37,182 nucleotides of DNA from Actinomycetota bacterium (GTDB lineage Bacteria > Actinomycetota > Actinomycetes > Actinomycetales > Kineosporiaceae): positions 1 to 37,182 of the forward strand of contig JAUPKQ010000147.1 of the NCBI GenBank assembly GCA_030837345.1, written 5' to 3'. A program made the position numbers and the translations under genes. How positions within the stretch are numbered: the stretch's first letter is position 1; every line of letters begins with the position of its first letter. Below, piece by piece: positions 14,214-23,215 of this stretch. The notes beneath the pieces were generated by a model. It was given only the letters and a program-made list of their open reading frames with translations. It did no database searches and was not told where the DNA came from.

Positions 14214-16430
14214 ATGCCTGTGGCCGAGCTCGCCGGTCTGGCGGGCGGCCGGGCGACGATCGACGACGCGCAGCTGCTCGCGCTCGTCCCGCGGCTCCTG
14301 CTGGCCATACTGCTCCTGGTGACTCTCGCGGCCTTCGCCCGGGGGCCGCTCGGCCCGCGGAACCGCGTGAAGGTCGTCCTCGACGTCACGACGGTGTTCG
14401 GCGGCGCTCTCGCCCTCGCGTGGTCCTTCGTCGTCGGGCCGCTGTGGTTCCGTGAGCCAGCGCCTTCGGCCGCTTCGTACCTCGTCACCGTCCTGCGCGT
14501 TCTCGCCGACGTCGCGCTCCTGCTCGCCGCCGCCACGCTCCTGTTCCGTGGCGCGGTGGTGACGGTCCGCCGTCCCCCGGCGCTCCTGATGCTGTCCGTC
14601 GCGGCGTACCTCGTCAGCGACCTGGTCATCGTGCGCGGGCACCTCGGGGAACCCCCGGGCGACTACCCGTGGTGGCTGGGTGCTCTGGACCTCGCCCCCT
14701 ACCTCCTCCTCCTCGCCGCCGCGGTCGTCGAACGCCGGCGGAGACGGCGACGCCCCGACCACCCGGCGACGCTCGTCCGCCCGCACGGAATCCTCCCCCT
14801 CGTCGTCGTCCAGGCCGTGGCGGCGGCGGGGTACGCCCTGCTCGTGACGGCGGTGATCCGGCAGGACGCCGCTTTCTGGCCCGGGATGGTCACCGGCGTC
14901 GTGATCATGACGATCGCGGTGTCCGCGAGACAAGTGATCACTGTGCGGGAGAACGACCGTCTCGCCGTGACCGACGCCCTGACCGGGCTGGCGAACCGGT
15001 TCCAGCTCCGTGCCGAGATGCTGCGGTGCCTGCCGCGCCACGGGCGGCCGGGCGCTCTCGTCGCCCTGCTCCTGCTCGACCTCGACGGATTCAAGCAGGT
15101 CAACGACGCCCACGGCCACGATGCCGGCGACGCCCTCCTTCGGGCCGTCGCCGCTGTCCTGCGCGGCAGGGTCCGGCCGGGGGACACGGTCGCCCGGCTC
15201 GGAGGCGACGAGTTCGCGATCTTTCTCAACGGGATCTCGGACGAACTGGACGCCGTCGCCGTCGCCCGGCGCGTTCTCACGGAGCTCCATCGGCCGTTCG
15301 TGGTCGGGGGGAGGGATCTGCTGGCGGGGGGAAGCATCGGCATCTCCCTCGCGGAACTGCCGGACGAACGCCCCGCGGCCGTCGTCGTGACGGAGCTGAT
15401 GAACCGGGCCGACGTGGCGATGTACGCCGCGAAGCGTTCCGGGAGCAACCGCTGGAGGGTCTACTCACCGGGCGCGGTCGGCCACGCGGACGCCGAGCTC
15501 GGCCGGGACCTCGTCATCGCTCTCGCCGGGCACCAGTTCCAGCTGGTGTACCAGCCCTTGATCGACCTGAGCGACGGCGACCTCGCCGGGATCGAGGCCC
15601 TGCTGCGGTGGGAGCACCCGACGCGGGGACTGCTGACACCCGATGCCTTCCTCCCCCTGGTGCAGGAGTCCGATGTGATCCACCGGCTCGGCATCTGGGT
15701 GCTGCGGGAGGCGTGCACCCAGGTCCGGACCTGGCAGGAGACGCTCCCGGACGGACGGCACCTCACCCTGCACATCAACATCGCACCGATCCAGCTGCGG
15801 TTGGCGACGTTCCCGATGGACCTCCTCGACGTCCTCACGGCCTCCGGCCTCGAGGCCGGCCAACTCGTGCTCGACGTCACGGAACAACTCGTCGACGGCG
15901 AGAGCCGCGCCTGCGCCGTCCTCGCGACGCTGCGCTCGCACGGGGTGCGCGTCGCCCTGGACGGCGTCGGGACGGCACCCGTGTCGCTCGGGAGGATGGC
16001 CCGGTTCCCGGTCGACGTCGTCAAGCTCGACCGGTCCTTCGTCTCCGGCCTGCCGGGCGATCCGGAGGCGACGACGGTGGCCTCGATGGTCCTGCGGCTC
16101 GGGGAGACGATGAACCTGCAGGCGATCGCCGTGGGCGTCGAGACGCCGCAACAGGCCACCGAGGTGACGGAGCTCGGATACCACCTGGCACAGGGGGCGT
16201 ACTTCTGCAGTCCGCTGGGCCCGGAACTGATGCGCGCCTGGATCTCACGCTGGGGCTACCCGAGCGTGGACACCGAACCGCGCCGGTCGTTCGTCTCCCG
16301 GGCCGGAACGCTCCCCCGACCCCGTCCGGTTCCGGGGGCGGTTCCGGGGGCGGTTCCCGGGGCGGTTCCCGGGGCGGTTCCCGGCGAGGCCGGGGAGCCC
16401 GCGCGGTTCCGTGGCCTAAGGGCCGATTAA
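14214..16430 (+). CDS. Membrane GGDEF-EAL protein (c-di-GMP cyclase with degenerate EAL domain)
   Basis: 738 aa. Residues 1-240 hold about seven membrane helices with a basic loop (RRRRRRRPDH). The diguanylate cyclase domain follows, with intact GGDEF (330-334), an inhibitory I-site R-P-G-D (321-324) and DGFKQVNDAHGHDAGD. The EAL domain has EALLRW (Glu461), Glu557 in VTEQ, KLDRSF, GVET and QGAYF, but the metal-binding DDFG motif reads D-G-V-G (583-586). Loss of that second Asp usually weakens or removes phosphodiesterase activity, so net c-di-GMP synthesis, with EAL as sensor, is likely. The C-terminal tail is VPGA repeats. Start ATG 14214 or GTG 14220; both have purine-rich sites. A membrane signal input is probable. 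Confidence 0.92.
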   Translation: MPVAELAGLAGGRATIDDAQLLALVPRLLLAILLLVTLAAFARGPLGPRNRVKVVLDVTTVFGGALALAWSFVVGPLWFREPAPSAASYLVTVLRVLADVALLLAAATLLFRGAVVTVRRPPALLMLSVAAYLVSDLVIVRGHLGEPPGDYPWWLGALDLAPYLLLLAAAVVERRRRRRRPDHPATLVRPHGILPLVVVQAVAAAGYALLVTAVIRQDAAFWPGMVTGVVIMTIAVSARQVITVRENDRLAVTDALTGLANRFQLRAEMLRCLPRHGRPGALVALLLLDLDGFKQVNDAHGHDAGDALLRAVAAVLRGRVRPGDTVARLGGDEFAIFLNGISDELDAVAVARRVLTELHRPFVVGGRDLLAGGSIGISLAELPDERPAAVVVTELMNRADVAMYAAKRSGSNRWRVYSPGAVGHADAELGRDLVIALAGHQFQLVYQPLIDLSDGDLAGIEALLRWEHPTRGLLTPDAFLPLVQESDVIHRLGIWVLREACTQVRTWQETLPDGRHLTLHINIAPIQLRLATFPMDLLDVLTASGLEAGQLVLDVTEQLVDGESRACAVLATLRSHGVRVALDGVGTAPVSLGRMARFPVDVVKLDRSFVSGLPGDPEATTVASMVLRLGETMNLQAIAVGVETPQQATEVTELGYHLAQGAYFCSPLGPELMRAWISRWGYPSVDTEPRRSFVSRAGTLPRPRPVPGAVPGAVPGAVPGAVPGEAGEPARFRGLRAD
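16328..16387 (+). repeat. Five tandem 12-bp repeats
   Basis: Units GGTTCCGGGGGC (copies 1-2) and GGTTCCCGGGGC (copies 3-4), starting at 16328, 16340, 16352 and 16364, plus a partial fifth. They encode V-P-G-A repeats in the disordered tail of the GGDEF-EAL protein. Confidence 0.9.
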
Positions 16431-16513
16431 CTGTTTCTGAGGGATCGCGGCGGATCGTTCCGTACCCCCTAAGGTAATAACGATCATCCGGGGACGAAGG
16501 GAACAGGCAGTCG

Positions 16514-18094
16514 ATGCGTCGGGTCCGCGCCCTCATGGTCACCGCCGTGCTCGGGGTGCTGGGCGGAATCGGCGTGGGGCCTGCCGCGACCATGGTGGGG
16601 TCGTCGGTCGCGACGTCGTCCCCGTCGACGGAGAACCAGGCCGCGAAGATCTTCACCGCCACCGCGGACACCTCGATCGACGAGGACCGGCCGACGGCGA
16701 ACCACGGCGGTGAAAAACGTCTGGGGGTGCTCGGATCGCCGAAACGACGGGTGTTATTGACCTTCACGGTGAAAGGCCTTCCCGAGGCGACCAATGCGAT
16801 CTTGAGGCTACGCACCTCCGGGGAGAACAGCGGCAGCGCGGACGGTGGCACGGTGCGGTCCGTCACGGCGACGGGCTGGAAGGAGAATGCCATCACCTGG
16901 GCGACGGCGCCCCCGGCGGACGGCCCTGTCGTCGGCTCCTTCGGTCCGGTGCTGGACGACGCCTGGCACGCGATGAACGTCTCCTCCGTCGTCACCGGGA
17001 ACGGGACGTACAGCTTCAGCATCACCTCCGAGGGCGACGACGCCGCGGAGTACGCCTCCCGGGAGGCCGGTGACCGCGCACCCCAGCTGGTGGTCCTCGC
17101 CAACAGCCGTCTGCTGGCGATCGCCGCGACGGGCGCCGCGACGGCCCCGGGATCGCCCTCCGCGTCGTCGCCGGTCGCGTCGTCGTCCGCCACCTTGTCA
17201 CCGTCGCCCTCGTCACCGTCGAAGCGGCCCTCCTCGTCGACGACGCCCCCGCCGTCGGCCGGCGCGTCCGCGAAGCCACGGACCAGACTTCCCGCGACAG
17301 CCGTCCTCGTCGGTGCGGGGGATGTCGGAACCTGCCGCAGAGAAGGGGACAGCGCGACGACGAAACTGCTGGAGAAGATCCCCGGGACGATTTTCACGGC
17401 GGGCGACACCAGCCAGGACGACGGAGAGCCCCAGCAGTACGAGGAATGCGTCGATCCCACCTGGGGAACTTTCAAGAACCGTCTCCGGCCCGCGCCGGGT
17501 AATCATGATTACTTCACCGAGGACGCCGCGGGATACTTTGGCTACTTCGGGAAGAGCGCGGGGGTGAAGGGGAAGGGCTACTACTCCTACGATCTCGGTA
17601 ACTGGCACGTGGTGGCGCTGAACTCCAACTGCGACAAGATCGGCGGTTGCGGCGAGGGATCCGCGCAGGAACGCTGGCTACGGGCGGATCTCGCCGCCAA
17701 CGACAAGCCGTGCACGGCGGCGTACTGGCACCACTCACTGTTCACGTCGTCCGATCACGAGCCCGAGAAAGCGGTCAAACCGTTGTTCGCGGCCCTGTAC
17801 GACAACGGCGCCGAGATCGTGATGAACGGGCACAACCACGTGTACGAAAGGTTCGCGCCACAGGATCCGGACGGCAGCCGGGACAACGCGAAGGGTATCC
17901 GGCAGTTCACCGTGGGCACGGGCGGTGGCGGTGAGCACTACGCCTTCGGCACCATCCAGGACAACAGCGAGGTGCGGAACAACGACACCTACGGCGTCCT
18001 CAAACTCACCCTGAAGCCCGACGGCTACAGCTGGGCCTTCGTCCCGGTCGAGGGCGGGGACTTCACCGACAGCGGCAAGGGATCATGTCACTGA
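16514..18094 (+). CDS. Secreted DNRLRE-domain metallophosphoesterase
   Basis: 526 aa with an N-terminal signal peptide. Residues about 45-200 match the DNRLRE beta-sandwich (TATADTSIDEDRPTANHGG, LLTFTVKGLP, ITWATAP, SFSITSEGDDAAEYASRE), a wall or carbohydrate-associated module. A Ser/Pro/Thr linker (about 205-255) leads to a calcineurin-like phosphoesterase domain with metal ligands GD (Asp270), GDTSQDDG (Asp298), GNHD (330-332), WHHS (His406/407) and GHNH (His440, His442). An acid-phosphatase-like role outside the cell is likely; the substrate is unknown. It contains one TTA leucine codon (16754-16756), rare in such DNA and bldA-dependent in Streptomyces. The ribosome site is weak. It converges with the next gene with 18 bp between stops. 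Confidence 0.9.
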   Translation: MRRVRALMVTAVLGVLGGIGVGPAATMVGSSVATSSPSTENQAAKIFTATADTSIDEDRPTANHGGEKRLGVLGSPKRRVLLTFTVKGLPEATNAILRLRTSGENSGSADGGTVRSVTATGWKENAITWATAPPADGPVVGSFGPVLDDAWHAMNVSSVVTGNGTYSFSITSEGDDAAEYASREAGDRAPQLVVLANSRLLAIAATGAATAPGSPSASSPVASSSATLSPSPSSPSKRPSSSTTPPPSAGASAKPRTRLPATAVLVGAGDVGTCRREGDSATTKLLEKIPGTIFTAGDTSQDDGEPQQYEECVDPTWGTFKNRLRPAPGNHDYFTEDAAGYFGYFGKSAGVKGKGYYSYDLGNWHVVALNSNCDKIGGCGEGSAQERWLRADLAANDKPCTAAYWHHSLFTSSDHEPEKAVKPLFAALYDNGAEIVMNGHNHVYERFAPQDPDGSRDNAKGIRQFTVGTGGGGEHYAFGTIQDNSEVRNNDTYGVLKLTLKPDGYSWAFVPVEGGDFTDSGKGSCH

Positions 18095-18112
18095 GCCTCT
18101 CCTCGGGGCCGG

Positions 18113-18970
18113 TCACCGCAGGAACGGCCGGATGAGGCGGAGGTAGCGTTCGATCGCCGTCCGCAGGACCTCCTCCGGGTCCGCCGCCCAGAGGCTGGCG
18201 TTGAAGATCTCGACCTCGACGTCCCCCGTGTACCCTGTCGCGGCGACAAACGAGGTGACGGGGGCGAAGTCGATCACGCCGTCGCCCATCATCCCCCGGG
18301 AGAGGAGCGGGTCCGGGGCGATCGGCAGGGTGAAATCGCAGACCTGGTAGGCACCGAGCCGCCCCTCACGACCCGCGCGCGCGACGGCGCCGGGCAGATC
18401 CGGGTCCCAGAAGACGTGGAAGGTGTCCACGACGACGCCGACCGTCTCGGCCGGGTGGACGAGGGCGACATCGAGGGCCTGGGTGAGCGTCGACAGGACC
18501 GCCCGGTCGGCGACGTACATCGGGTGGAGGGGTTCGAGCAGGAGGCGCACGCCGTGGTCCCGGGCGTGCGGAACGAGGTCGGCGACGCGGTCGGCGACCC
18601 TGCGGCGCGCCCCGGCGAGGTCGCGGTCATGGCCCTGCCCTCCGCAGGGCAACCCGCCGACCACCATGACGAGCTCCCTCGTCCCGAGGGCGGCGGCCTC
18701 CTCGATCGCCGCACGGTTGCCGGCGAGGCAGCGCCGCCGCCCGTCGTCGTCCGCCGCGGTGAGGAAACCGCCCCGGCACAGGCTGGACACCCGAAGACCC
18801 GCGTCCCGCACGAGCCGGGCCGAGCGCGCCAGCCCCGTCGTCGCCACCTGTTCCCGCCACAGCCCGACGGCCGGGAGGCCCGCGCGGGCCGCTCCGTCGA
18901 CCGCCTCGGCGAGGGTCCAGCGTTTGGTCGTCGCGGTGTTGAGGGACAGGCGGGCGAGCGCGTCGGTCAC
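18113..18970 (-). CDS. Sugar phosphate isomerase/epimerase-like TIM barrel
   Basis: 285 aa of the AP_endonuc_2/xylose-isomerase-like fold. Metal-site type signatures include LLLEPLHPM (Glu), VVDTFHVFWDPDL (Asp/His), YQVCDF and a late VEVEIFN (Glu). Enzymes of this group isomerise, epimerise or dehydrate sugars and inositols. The GTG start at 18970 overlaps the upstream oxidoreductase stop (GTGA), so the longer frame to 19246 is rejected. It forms a two-gene operon with the Gfo/Idh/MocA dehydrogenase, a pairing common in inositol and keto-sugar pathways. Confidence 0.85.
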   Translation of the reverse strand: MTDALARLSLNTATTKRWTLAEAVDGAARAGLPAVGLWREQVATTGLARSARLVRDAGLRVSSLCRGGFLTAADDDGRRRCLAGNRAAIEEAAALGTRELVMVVGGLPCGGQGHDRDLAGARRRVADRVADLVPHARDHGVRLLLEPLHPMYVADRAVLSTLTQALDVALVHPAETVGVVVDTFHVFWDPDLPGAVARAGREGRLGAYQVCDFTLPIAPDPLLSRGMMGDGVIDFAPVTSFVAATGYTGDVEVEIFNASLWAADPEEVLRTAIERYLRLIRPFLR

Positions 18971-20130
18971 AGGGCGATCCCGGGCACCTCGACCCGTCGT
19001 CCTTCCTCCGCCGAGCGCAGGCCGAGACGGGCGAGCTGGACGCCGCGCGCGGCCGAGAGGAAGTCGTGACGGTGGGGTCGCCCCGCCACGACGTCGAGCA
19101 GGAACTCCTCCCACTGCCACCGGAAGGCGCCGGTGAGGTCGGCGTTCGCGGGGACCTCGAGCCACTGGTCGCGGAAGGACTCCGTCACCGGGGTGTCGGG
19201 GTCCCACACCGGGCGCGGCGTGTGGGAGAGCGACTGCGCGACGCACCGTCGCAGCCCGGCGACCGCCGATCCGCGCGTGCCGTCCACCTGGAGCTCGATC
19301 AGTTCGTCACGGTGCACCCGCGCGGCCCAGGACGAGTTGATCTGGGCGATCGCCCCGCCGCCGAGCTCGAAGATCCCGTACACGGCGTCGTCCGCGGTCA
19401 CCTCATAGCGGTGGCCGAGTTCGTCGCGCCGGACCGGGACGTGGACGGCCGTGCGCGCCGTCACCGCCTCGACGGGCCCGATGAGGTGCTCGAGCACGTA
19501 GTTCCAGTGGCAGAACATGTCGAGGGTGATGCCGCCGCCGTCCTCATGACGGTAGTTCCAGCTCGGGCGCTGCCCCGGCTGCGTCTCGCCGTCGAACACC
19601 CAGTACCCGAACTCGCCCCGCAGGGAGAGGATCCGGCCGAAGAACCCCTCGTCGGCGAGCCGGCGGAGTTTCACCAGGCCCGGCAGGTAGAGCTTGTCGT
19701 GGACCGCTCCGACCGTCACGCCCGCCTGCCGCGCCGCCCGCGCCAGGTCGACGGCGTCGGTGAGGGTCTCGGCGGTGGGTTTCTCGGTGTAGACGTGTTT
19801 CCCCGCGGCGAGGGCCGCGCGGATCGCGGCCACTCTCCGCGAGGTCACCTGGGCGTCGAAGTACACGTCGACGGACGGGTCGGAGAGGACGGTGTCGAGG
19901 TCCGTCGTCCAGTCTCGGACCCCGTGCCGTTCGGCGATCTCCCGCAGGCGGCCGGCGTCACGGCCGACGAGCACCGGCTCCACCTGGACCCGCGTGCCCT
20001 CCGCCGTCGTCACCCCGCCCTGGTCGCGCAGGGGGAGGATGGCCTTGAGGAGATGCTGGCGGTAGCCCATCCTCCCGGTGACGCCGTTCATGGCGATCCG
20101 GAGGATCCGTGCGGGGCGTGAGGCGGGCAT
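18967..20130 (-). CDS. Gfo/Idh/MocA-family NAD(P)-dependent oxidoreductase
   Basis: 387 aa. The nucleotide fold begins with LRIAMNGVTGRMGYRQHL, a variant of GxGxxG seen in actinobacterial members. EKPTAETL carries the family EKP lysine, and the C-terminal domain has GGGITLDMFCHWNY. These enzymes oxidise sugar or inositol hydroxyls. ATG 20130 is chosen because AGGAG lies five bases upstream; the in-frame ATG 20157 has none. It is first in a two-gene operon and divergent from the LacI regulator across 120 bp that contain a candidate operator. Confidence 0.88.
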   Translation of the reverse strand: MPASRPARILRIAMNGVTGRMGYRQHLLKAILPLRDQGGVTTAEGTRVQVEPVLVGRDAGRLREIAERHGVRDWTTDLDTVLSDPSVDVYFDAQVTSRRVAAIRAALAAGKHVYTEKPTAETLTDAVDLARAARQAGVTVGAVHDKLYLPGLVKLRRLADEGFFGRILSLRGEFGYWVFDGETQPGQRPSWNYRHEDGGGITLDMFCHWNYVLEHLIGPVEAVTARTAVHVPVRRDELGHRYEVTADDAVYGIFELGGGAIAQINSSWAARVHRDELIELQVDGTRGSAVAGLRRCVAQSLSHTPRPVWDPDTPVTESFRDQWLEVPANADLTGAFRWQWEEFLLDVVAGRPHRHDFLSAARGVQLARLGLRSAEEGRRVEVPGIAL

Positions 20131-20163
20131 GGGATCTCCTGGGAGCGTCGAGGACACCCTGAC

Positions 20164-20177
20164 GGAAAGCGCATTCC
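20164..20177. promoter_or_regulatory. Candidate LacI-family operator
   Basis: GGAAAGCGCATTCC is a palindrome with one mismatched pair and a central CG, the form of LacI/GalR operators. It sits in the 120-bp divergent gap between the oxidoreductase and the LacI gene, so it could control both. Confidence 0.5.
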
Positions 20178-20250
20178 CAAACCTAGATGCCCGGGGGACC
20201 CGTGGTCAACGACGCCGGGCGGGAGGCACCCGCCGGACCGCTACGCTGAC

Positions 20251-21315
20251 GTGGTGGCGGGCGTCACCCTCTCGGACGTCGCGAGACACGCCGGTGTCTC
20301 GCAGGCGACGGCGTCCCGTGTCCTCAACGGATCGGCGCGGGTCCCGGGGGAGGACGTCGCGAACCGGGTGCGCGCCGCGGCCGCCGAACTCGGTTACTTC
20401 CCCAACGCCCAGGCCCAGGCCCTCGCCCGCCGCACGAGCGGACTGCTGGGACTCGTCGTCCACGACATCGCCGACCCCTACTTCTCCACGATCGCCCTCG
20501 GTGTCCAGCGTGCGGCCCGCGCCCGGGGGATGCAGACCCTCCTTGCCAGCACGGAACGCGATCCCGAGGCCGAGCGTGAGGCGGTCGAGGCATTCATCGC
20601 CCACCGCACCGACGGCCTGATCCTCGTCGGCTCACGTTCGCACGAGTTCGAATCCGACGCCGCGCTCACCGGTGCCCTGCGTCCGTACCTCGACCGGGGC
20701 GGGCGCGTCGTCGTCGTCGGCCAGCCCCTGGGCACGGGAGGATGCGTCGCCCCCCGCAACGCCGAGGGGAGCGCCGCGCTCGCCGGGGCCCTGATCTCCG
20801 CCGGGCACCGGCGCTTCGCCGTCCTGTCCGGGCCCGCCCACCTGCGGACCGCCGTCGACCGGTGCGCCGGGTTCACCAGGGCCCTCTCGGGCCACGGGTT
20901 CCGCCCGGAGGCCGTGGTGGCGGGGGAGTTCACCCGGGACGGCGGGTATCTCGCGGCCGGGGACCTCCTCCCGCTGATCGGCGTGCCGGAGGCCCCGGCC
21001 CCGCTGTGCGTGTTCGCCGTCAACGACGTGATGGCGATCGGCGCCATCGCCCGGTGGCGGGCGATGGGGCTGGAGGTCCCCCGGGATCTGTCCGTCGCGG
21101 GCTTCGACGACATCCCCACCCTCGGCGACCACTCACCCTCCCTGACGACGGTCCGCCTTCCCCTCGCTGACCTCGGCGATCACGCGGTGCGCCTCCTCTT
21201 CGCCGGTGCCGACGGTGGCACTGTTCCCGCTGCCGCCCGCCTCGACGTCGACACGACCGTGGTGATCCGCGAGAGCACGGACCTCGGACGCTGGAGGGGT
21301 TCGGGGCGGCGATGA
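20251..21315 (+). CDS. LacI/GalR-family transcriptional regulator
   Basis: 354 aa. The N-terminal HTH is classic (VTLSDVARHAGVSQATASRVLNG, then the hinge YFPNAQAQALARR). The rest is a periplasmic-binding-protein-like sensor (GLVVHDIADPYFSTIALGVQ, DGLILVGSR, FAVNDVMAIGAI, SVAGFDDIPTL). It starts at GTG 20251; GTG 20254 is equally possible. It overlaps the next gene by four bases. Position suggests that it represses the divergent oxidoreductase operon and its own operon; the effector is probably a sugar from this pathway. Confidence 0.93.
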   Translation: MVAGVTLSDVARHAGVSQATASRVLNGSARVPGEDVANRVRAAAAELGYFPNAQAQALARRTSGLLGLVVHDIADPYFSTIALGVQRAARARGMQTLLASTERDPEAEREAVEAFIAHRTDGLILVGSRSHEFESDAALTGALRPYLDRGGRVVVVGQPLGTGGCVAPRNAEGSAALAGALISAGHRRFAVLSGPAHLRTAVDRCAGFTRALSGHGFRPEAVVAGEFTRDGGYLAAGDLLPLIGVPEAPAPLCVFAVNDVMAIGAIARWRAMGLEVPRDLSVAGFDDIPTLGDHSPSLTTVRLPLADLGDHAVRLLFAGADGGTVPAAARLDVDTTVVIRESTDLGRWRGSGRR

Positions 21316-22187
21316 GGTTCGCCGCGTCAACGCTCGGGGCCCCCGGGGCCCCTCTTGCCACGGTCGCCGCGTGGGTCGCCGACGCCGGGGGAGGAGCGCT
21401 CGAACTGCGCGTCGCCGACGGCGAACCCGTTCACCTCGGCCTCGACGACGCTGGGTGCCGCGACGTGCTCCGGGCCCTCGACGACGCCGGGATCGCGGTG
21501 CTGTCGCTCGCCACCTACGTGACTGTCGCCTCCGCCGGACCGGACACCGCCGTCGTCGCCTCCCTCCGGGACCACCTCGACCTCGCCGCTCGGCTGAAGG
21601 CCCGTTTCCTGCGCGTGTTCCCAGGGGCGGCGCGGTTGCCCGGGCCCACGAGCGCACCACCCCGGACGCAGGAGCCGTACGACATCCTCGACGCGCGGGC
21701 GGTGCGACGCCTCGCCGCCGTGGCCCCCCACGCCGCCGAGAAGGGGGTGCGGCTCGTCCTGGAGACCCACGACTCCCATCCCCGCGGCGAGGACGTCGCC
21801 CGGGTCCTCACCCTTCTCGACGACACCCTCCCCGGCACCGGAACCGGTGCCGTCTGGGACGCGCTCCACCCCTGGCGCGTCGGCGAGCCGCCCGCCCGCA
21901 CGGCGCCCCTGCTCCGGGCCTTCCTGGACGGCGGCCGGGGCTACGTCCAGGTGAAGGACGTCGTCTCACGCGACGACCTCACCCCCTGCCTCCCGGGCGA
22001 GGGTGCCCTGCCTCTCGGCGAGGTGATGCGCTCGCTGGCGGGGTGGTACTCCGGCCCCATCTCCCTGGAGTGGGAACGCGCCTGGTACCCGCGGATCCCC
22101 GACCTTCCCGCCGCCCTCCGGGCTCTCGCCCGCTCGATCACAGACACCCTGCCGGCCGGCCGCCGCCTTCAGAGCCGCGCTCCGTGA
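21312..22187 (+). CDS. Sugar phosphate isomerase/epimerase-like TIM barrel, second copy
   Basis: 291 aa, ATG overlapping the LacI stop (ATGA). The fold is indicated by LELRVADGEPVHLGL, LRVFPGA, VRLVLETHDSHPRG (Glu and His of the metal site), AVWDALHPW, VQVKDVV and ISLEWERAWYP. It is distinct in sequence from the 18113 gene, so it probably acts on another intermediate. Being co-transcribed with the regulator places it firmly in the same pathway. Its stop lies inside the left arm of a 28-bp inverted repeat. Confidence 0.83.
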   Translation: MRFAASTLGAPGAPLATVAAWVADAGGGALELRVADGEPVHLGLDDAGCRDVLRALDDAGIAVLSLATYVTVASAGPDTAVVASLRDHLDLAARLKARFLRVFPGAARLPGPTSAPPRTQEPYDILDARAVRRLAAVAPHAAEKGVRLVLETHDSHPRGEDVARVLTLLDDTLPGTGTGAVWDALHPWRVGEPPARTAPLLRAFLDGGRGYVQVKDVVSRDDLTPCLPGEGALPLGEVMRSLAGWYSGPISLEWERAWYPRIPDLPAALRALARSITDTLPAGRRLQSRAP

Positions 22188-22282
22188 TCACCCGGAACAA
22201 AGTGATTGATCAACAATGGACTTATGCCGGGTTTTCTGGTGATTTCGTTCCGGGTGATCAATCACTTTGTTCCGGGTGATCA
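22185..22282. repeat. Perfect 28-bp inverted repeat with an extra 14-bp copy
   Basis: Left arm 22185-22212 and right arm 22255-22282 are exact reverse complements over 28 bases. Each begins and ends in TGATCA and contains the CCGGAACAAAG/CTTTGTTCCGG core. GTTCCGGGTGATCA occurs again at 22247-22260, so two alternative stems with the left arm are possible. It lies between convergent genes; the left arm includes the TGA stop of the isomerase. It may be a bidirectional terminator, a protein-binding site or the remnant of a small mobile repeat. Confidence 0.85.
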
Positions 22283-22390
22283 GACCCTCCTATGACCGGC
22301 CGTCAGGGGTGCGTTCTTCGGTTGAGATGAGGCGTCTCCGAGGAGGAACTGGAGGCGTGCTCGTCCTGGGCAGGTCTCGAACGGGTGGTT

Positions 22391-23215
22391 CTACTTCATG
22401 CCGCTGGTCGCGATTCCTTGCACGAAGTAGCGCTGGCCGAACAAGAAGATCACGACGACGGGCAGCACCGACAAGACGGATCCGGTCATCATCAGGGCGT
22501 ACTGGGCGTCGTACGCCCCGACGAACGAGCGGAGCCCGATCTGGACGGTCCACAGGTCGTTGTCCGTCAGGTAGATGAACGGCCCCATGTAGTCGTTCCA
22601 GGTATTGACGAACGTGACGAGGGCGAGGCTCGCCATCGCCGGTCTGGACAGCGGCAGCACGATGCGGGCCCAGATTCCGTACTCCGTCAGGCCGTCGAGC
22701 CGGGCGGCGTCGAGGAGCTCGTCGGGGATCGTCAGGTAGTACTGACGCATCAGGAACACGCCGAACGCCCCGAACGCCTGGAGGAGGATCAGGGAGAGAT
22801 GGGTGTCCACGAGCCCGGCCTTCTCCATGAGGATGTACTGCGGGACCATGTAGGCCTGCCACGGGACGGCGATGGTCGCGAGGTAGGAGTAGAACAGCAG
22901 GTCGCGCCCCGGGAACGACACCTTCGCGAACCCGTAGGCGGCGAAACTGCCGGTGAGTACCTGCAGGACGGTGATGACGACGCTGAGCAGCAGGGAGTTC
23001 TTCAGATAGGTCAGCATCGGGATCGTCGTCCAGATATCGACGTAGTTCTCCCAGTGGAACTGCTTCGGGATCCACTGGACGGGCACGGTGAAGACCTCGT
23101 CGTCCAGCTTCACCGACGAGACGAGCATCCAGGCGAAGGGTACGAGGACGGCGGCGGAGAGCAGGGCGAGGGCCGCCCACGTGGCCGACGCCCGGACGGT
23201 GCGGGGCGCGGTCAC
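22391..23215 (-). CDS. Sugar ABC transporter permease (CUT1, MalG-like)
   Basis: 274 aa, six membrane helices. The cytoplasmic coupling loop DAARLDGLTEYGIWARIVLP matches the EAA motif, and FVNTWNDYMGPFIYL is typical of MalG-type subunits. It starts at GTG 23215, overlapping the upstream permease stop by four bases. It is last in an operon of 2-hydroxyacid dehydrogenase, binding protein, permease and permease. No ATPase gene is present; a shared MsiK-like ATPase elsewhere is expected. Confidence 0.92.
   Translation of the reverse strand: MTAPRTVRASATWAALALLSAAVLVPFAWMLVSSVKLDDEVFTVPVQWIPKQFHWENYVDIWTTIPMLTYLKNSLLLSVVITVLQVLTGSFAAYGFAKVSFPGRDLLFYSYLATIAVPWQAYMVPQYILMEKAGLVDTHLSLILLQAFGAFGVFLMRQYYLTIPDELLDAARLDGLTEYGIWARIVLPLSRPAMASLALVTFVNTWNDYMGPFIYLTDNDLWTVQIGLRSFVGAYDAQYALMMTGSVLSVLPVVVIFLFGQRYFVQGIATSGMK

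Noticed and set aside
18971-19246. Extended N terminus of the TIM-barrel gene
   Set aside because: Overlaps the oxidoreductase C terminus; the GTG at 18970 with a GTGA overlap is the natural start.
22185-22282. Inverted repeat considered as CRISPR or IS ends
   Set aside because: Arms are inverted, not direct, with only 42 bp between and no transposase; no regular spacing.
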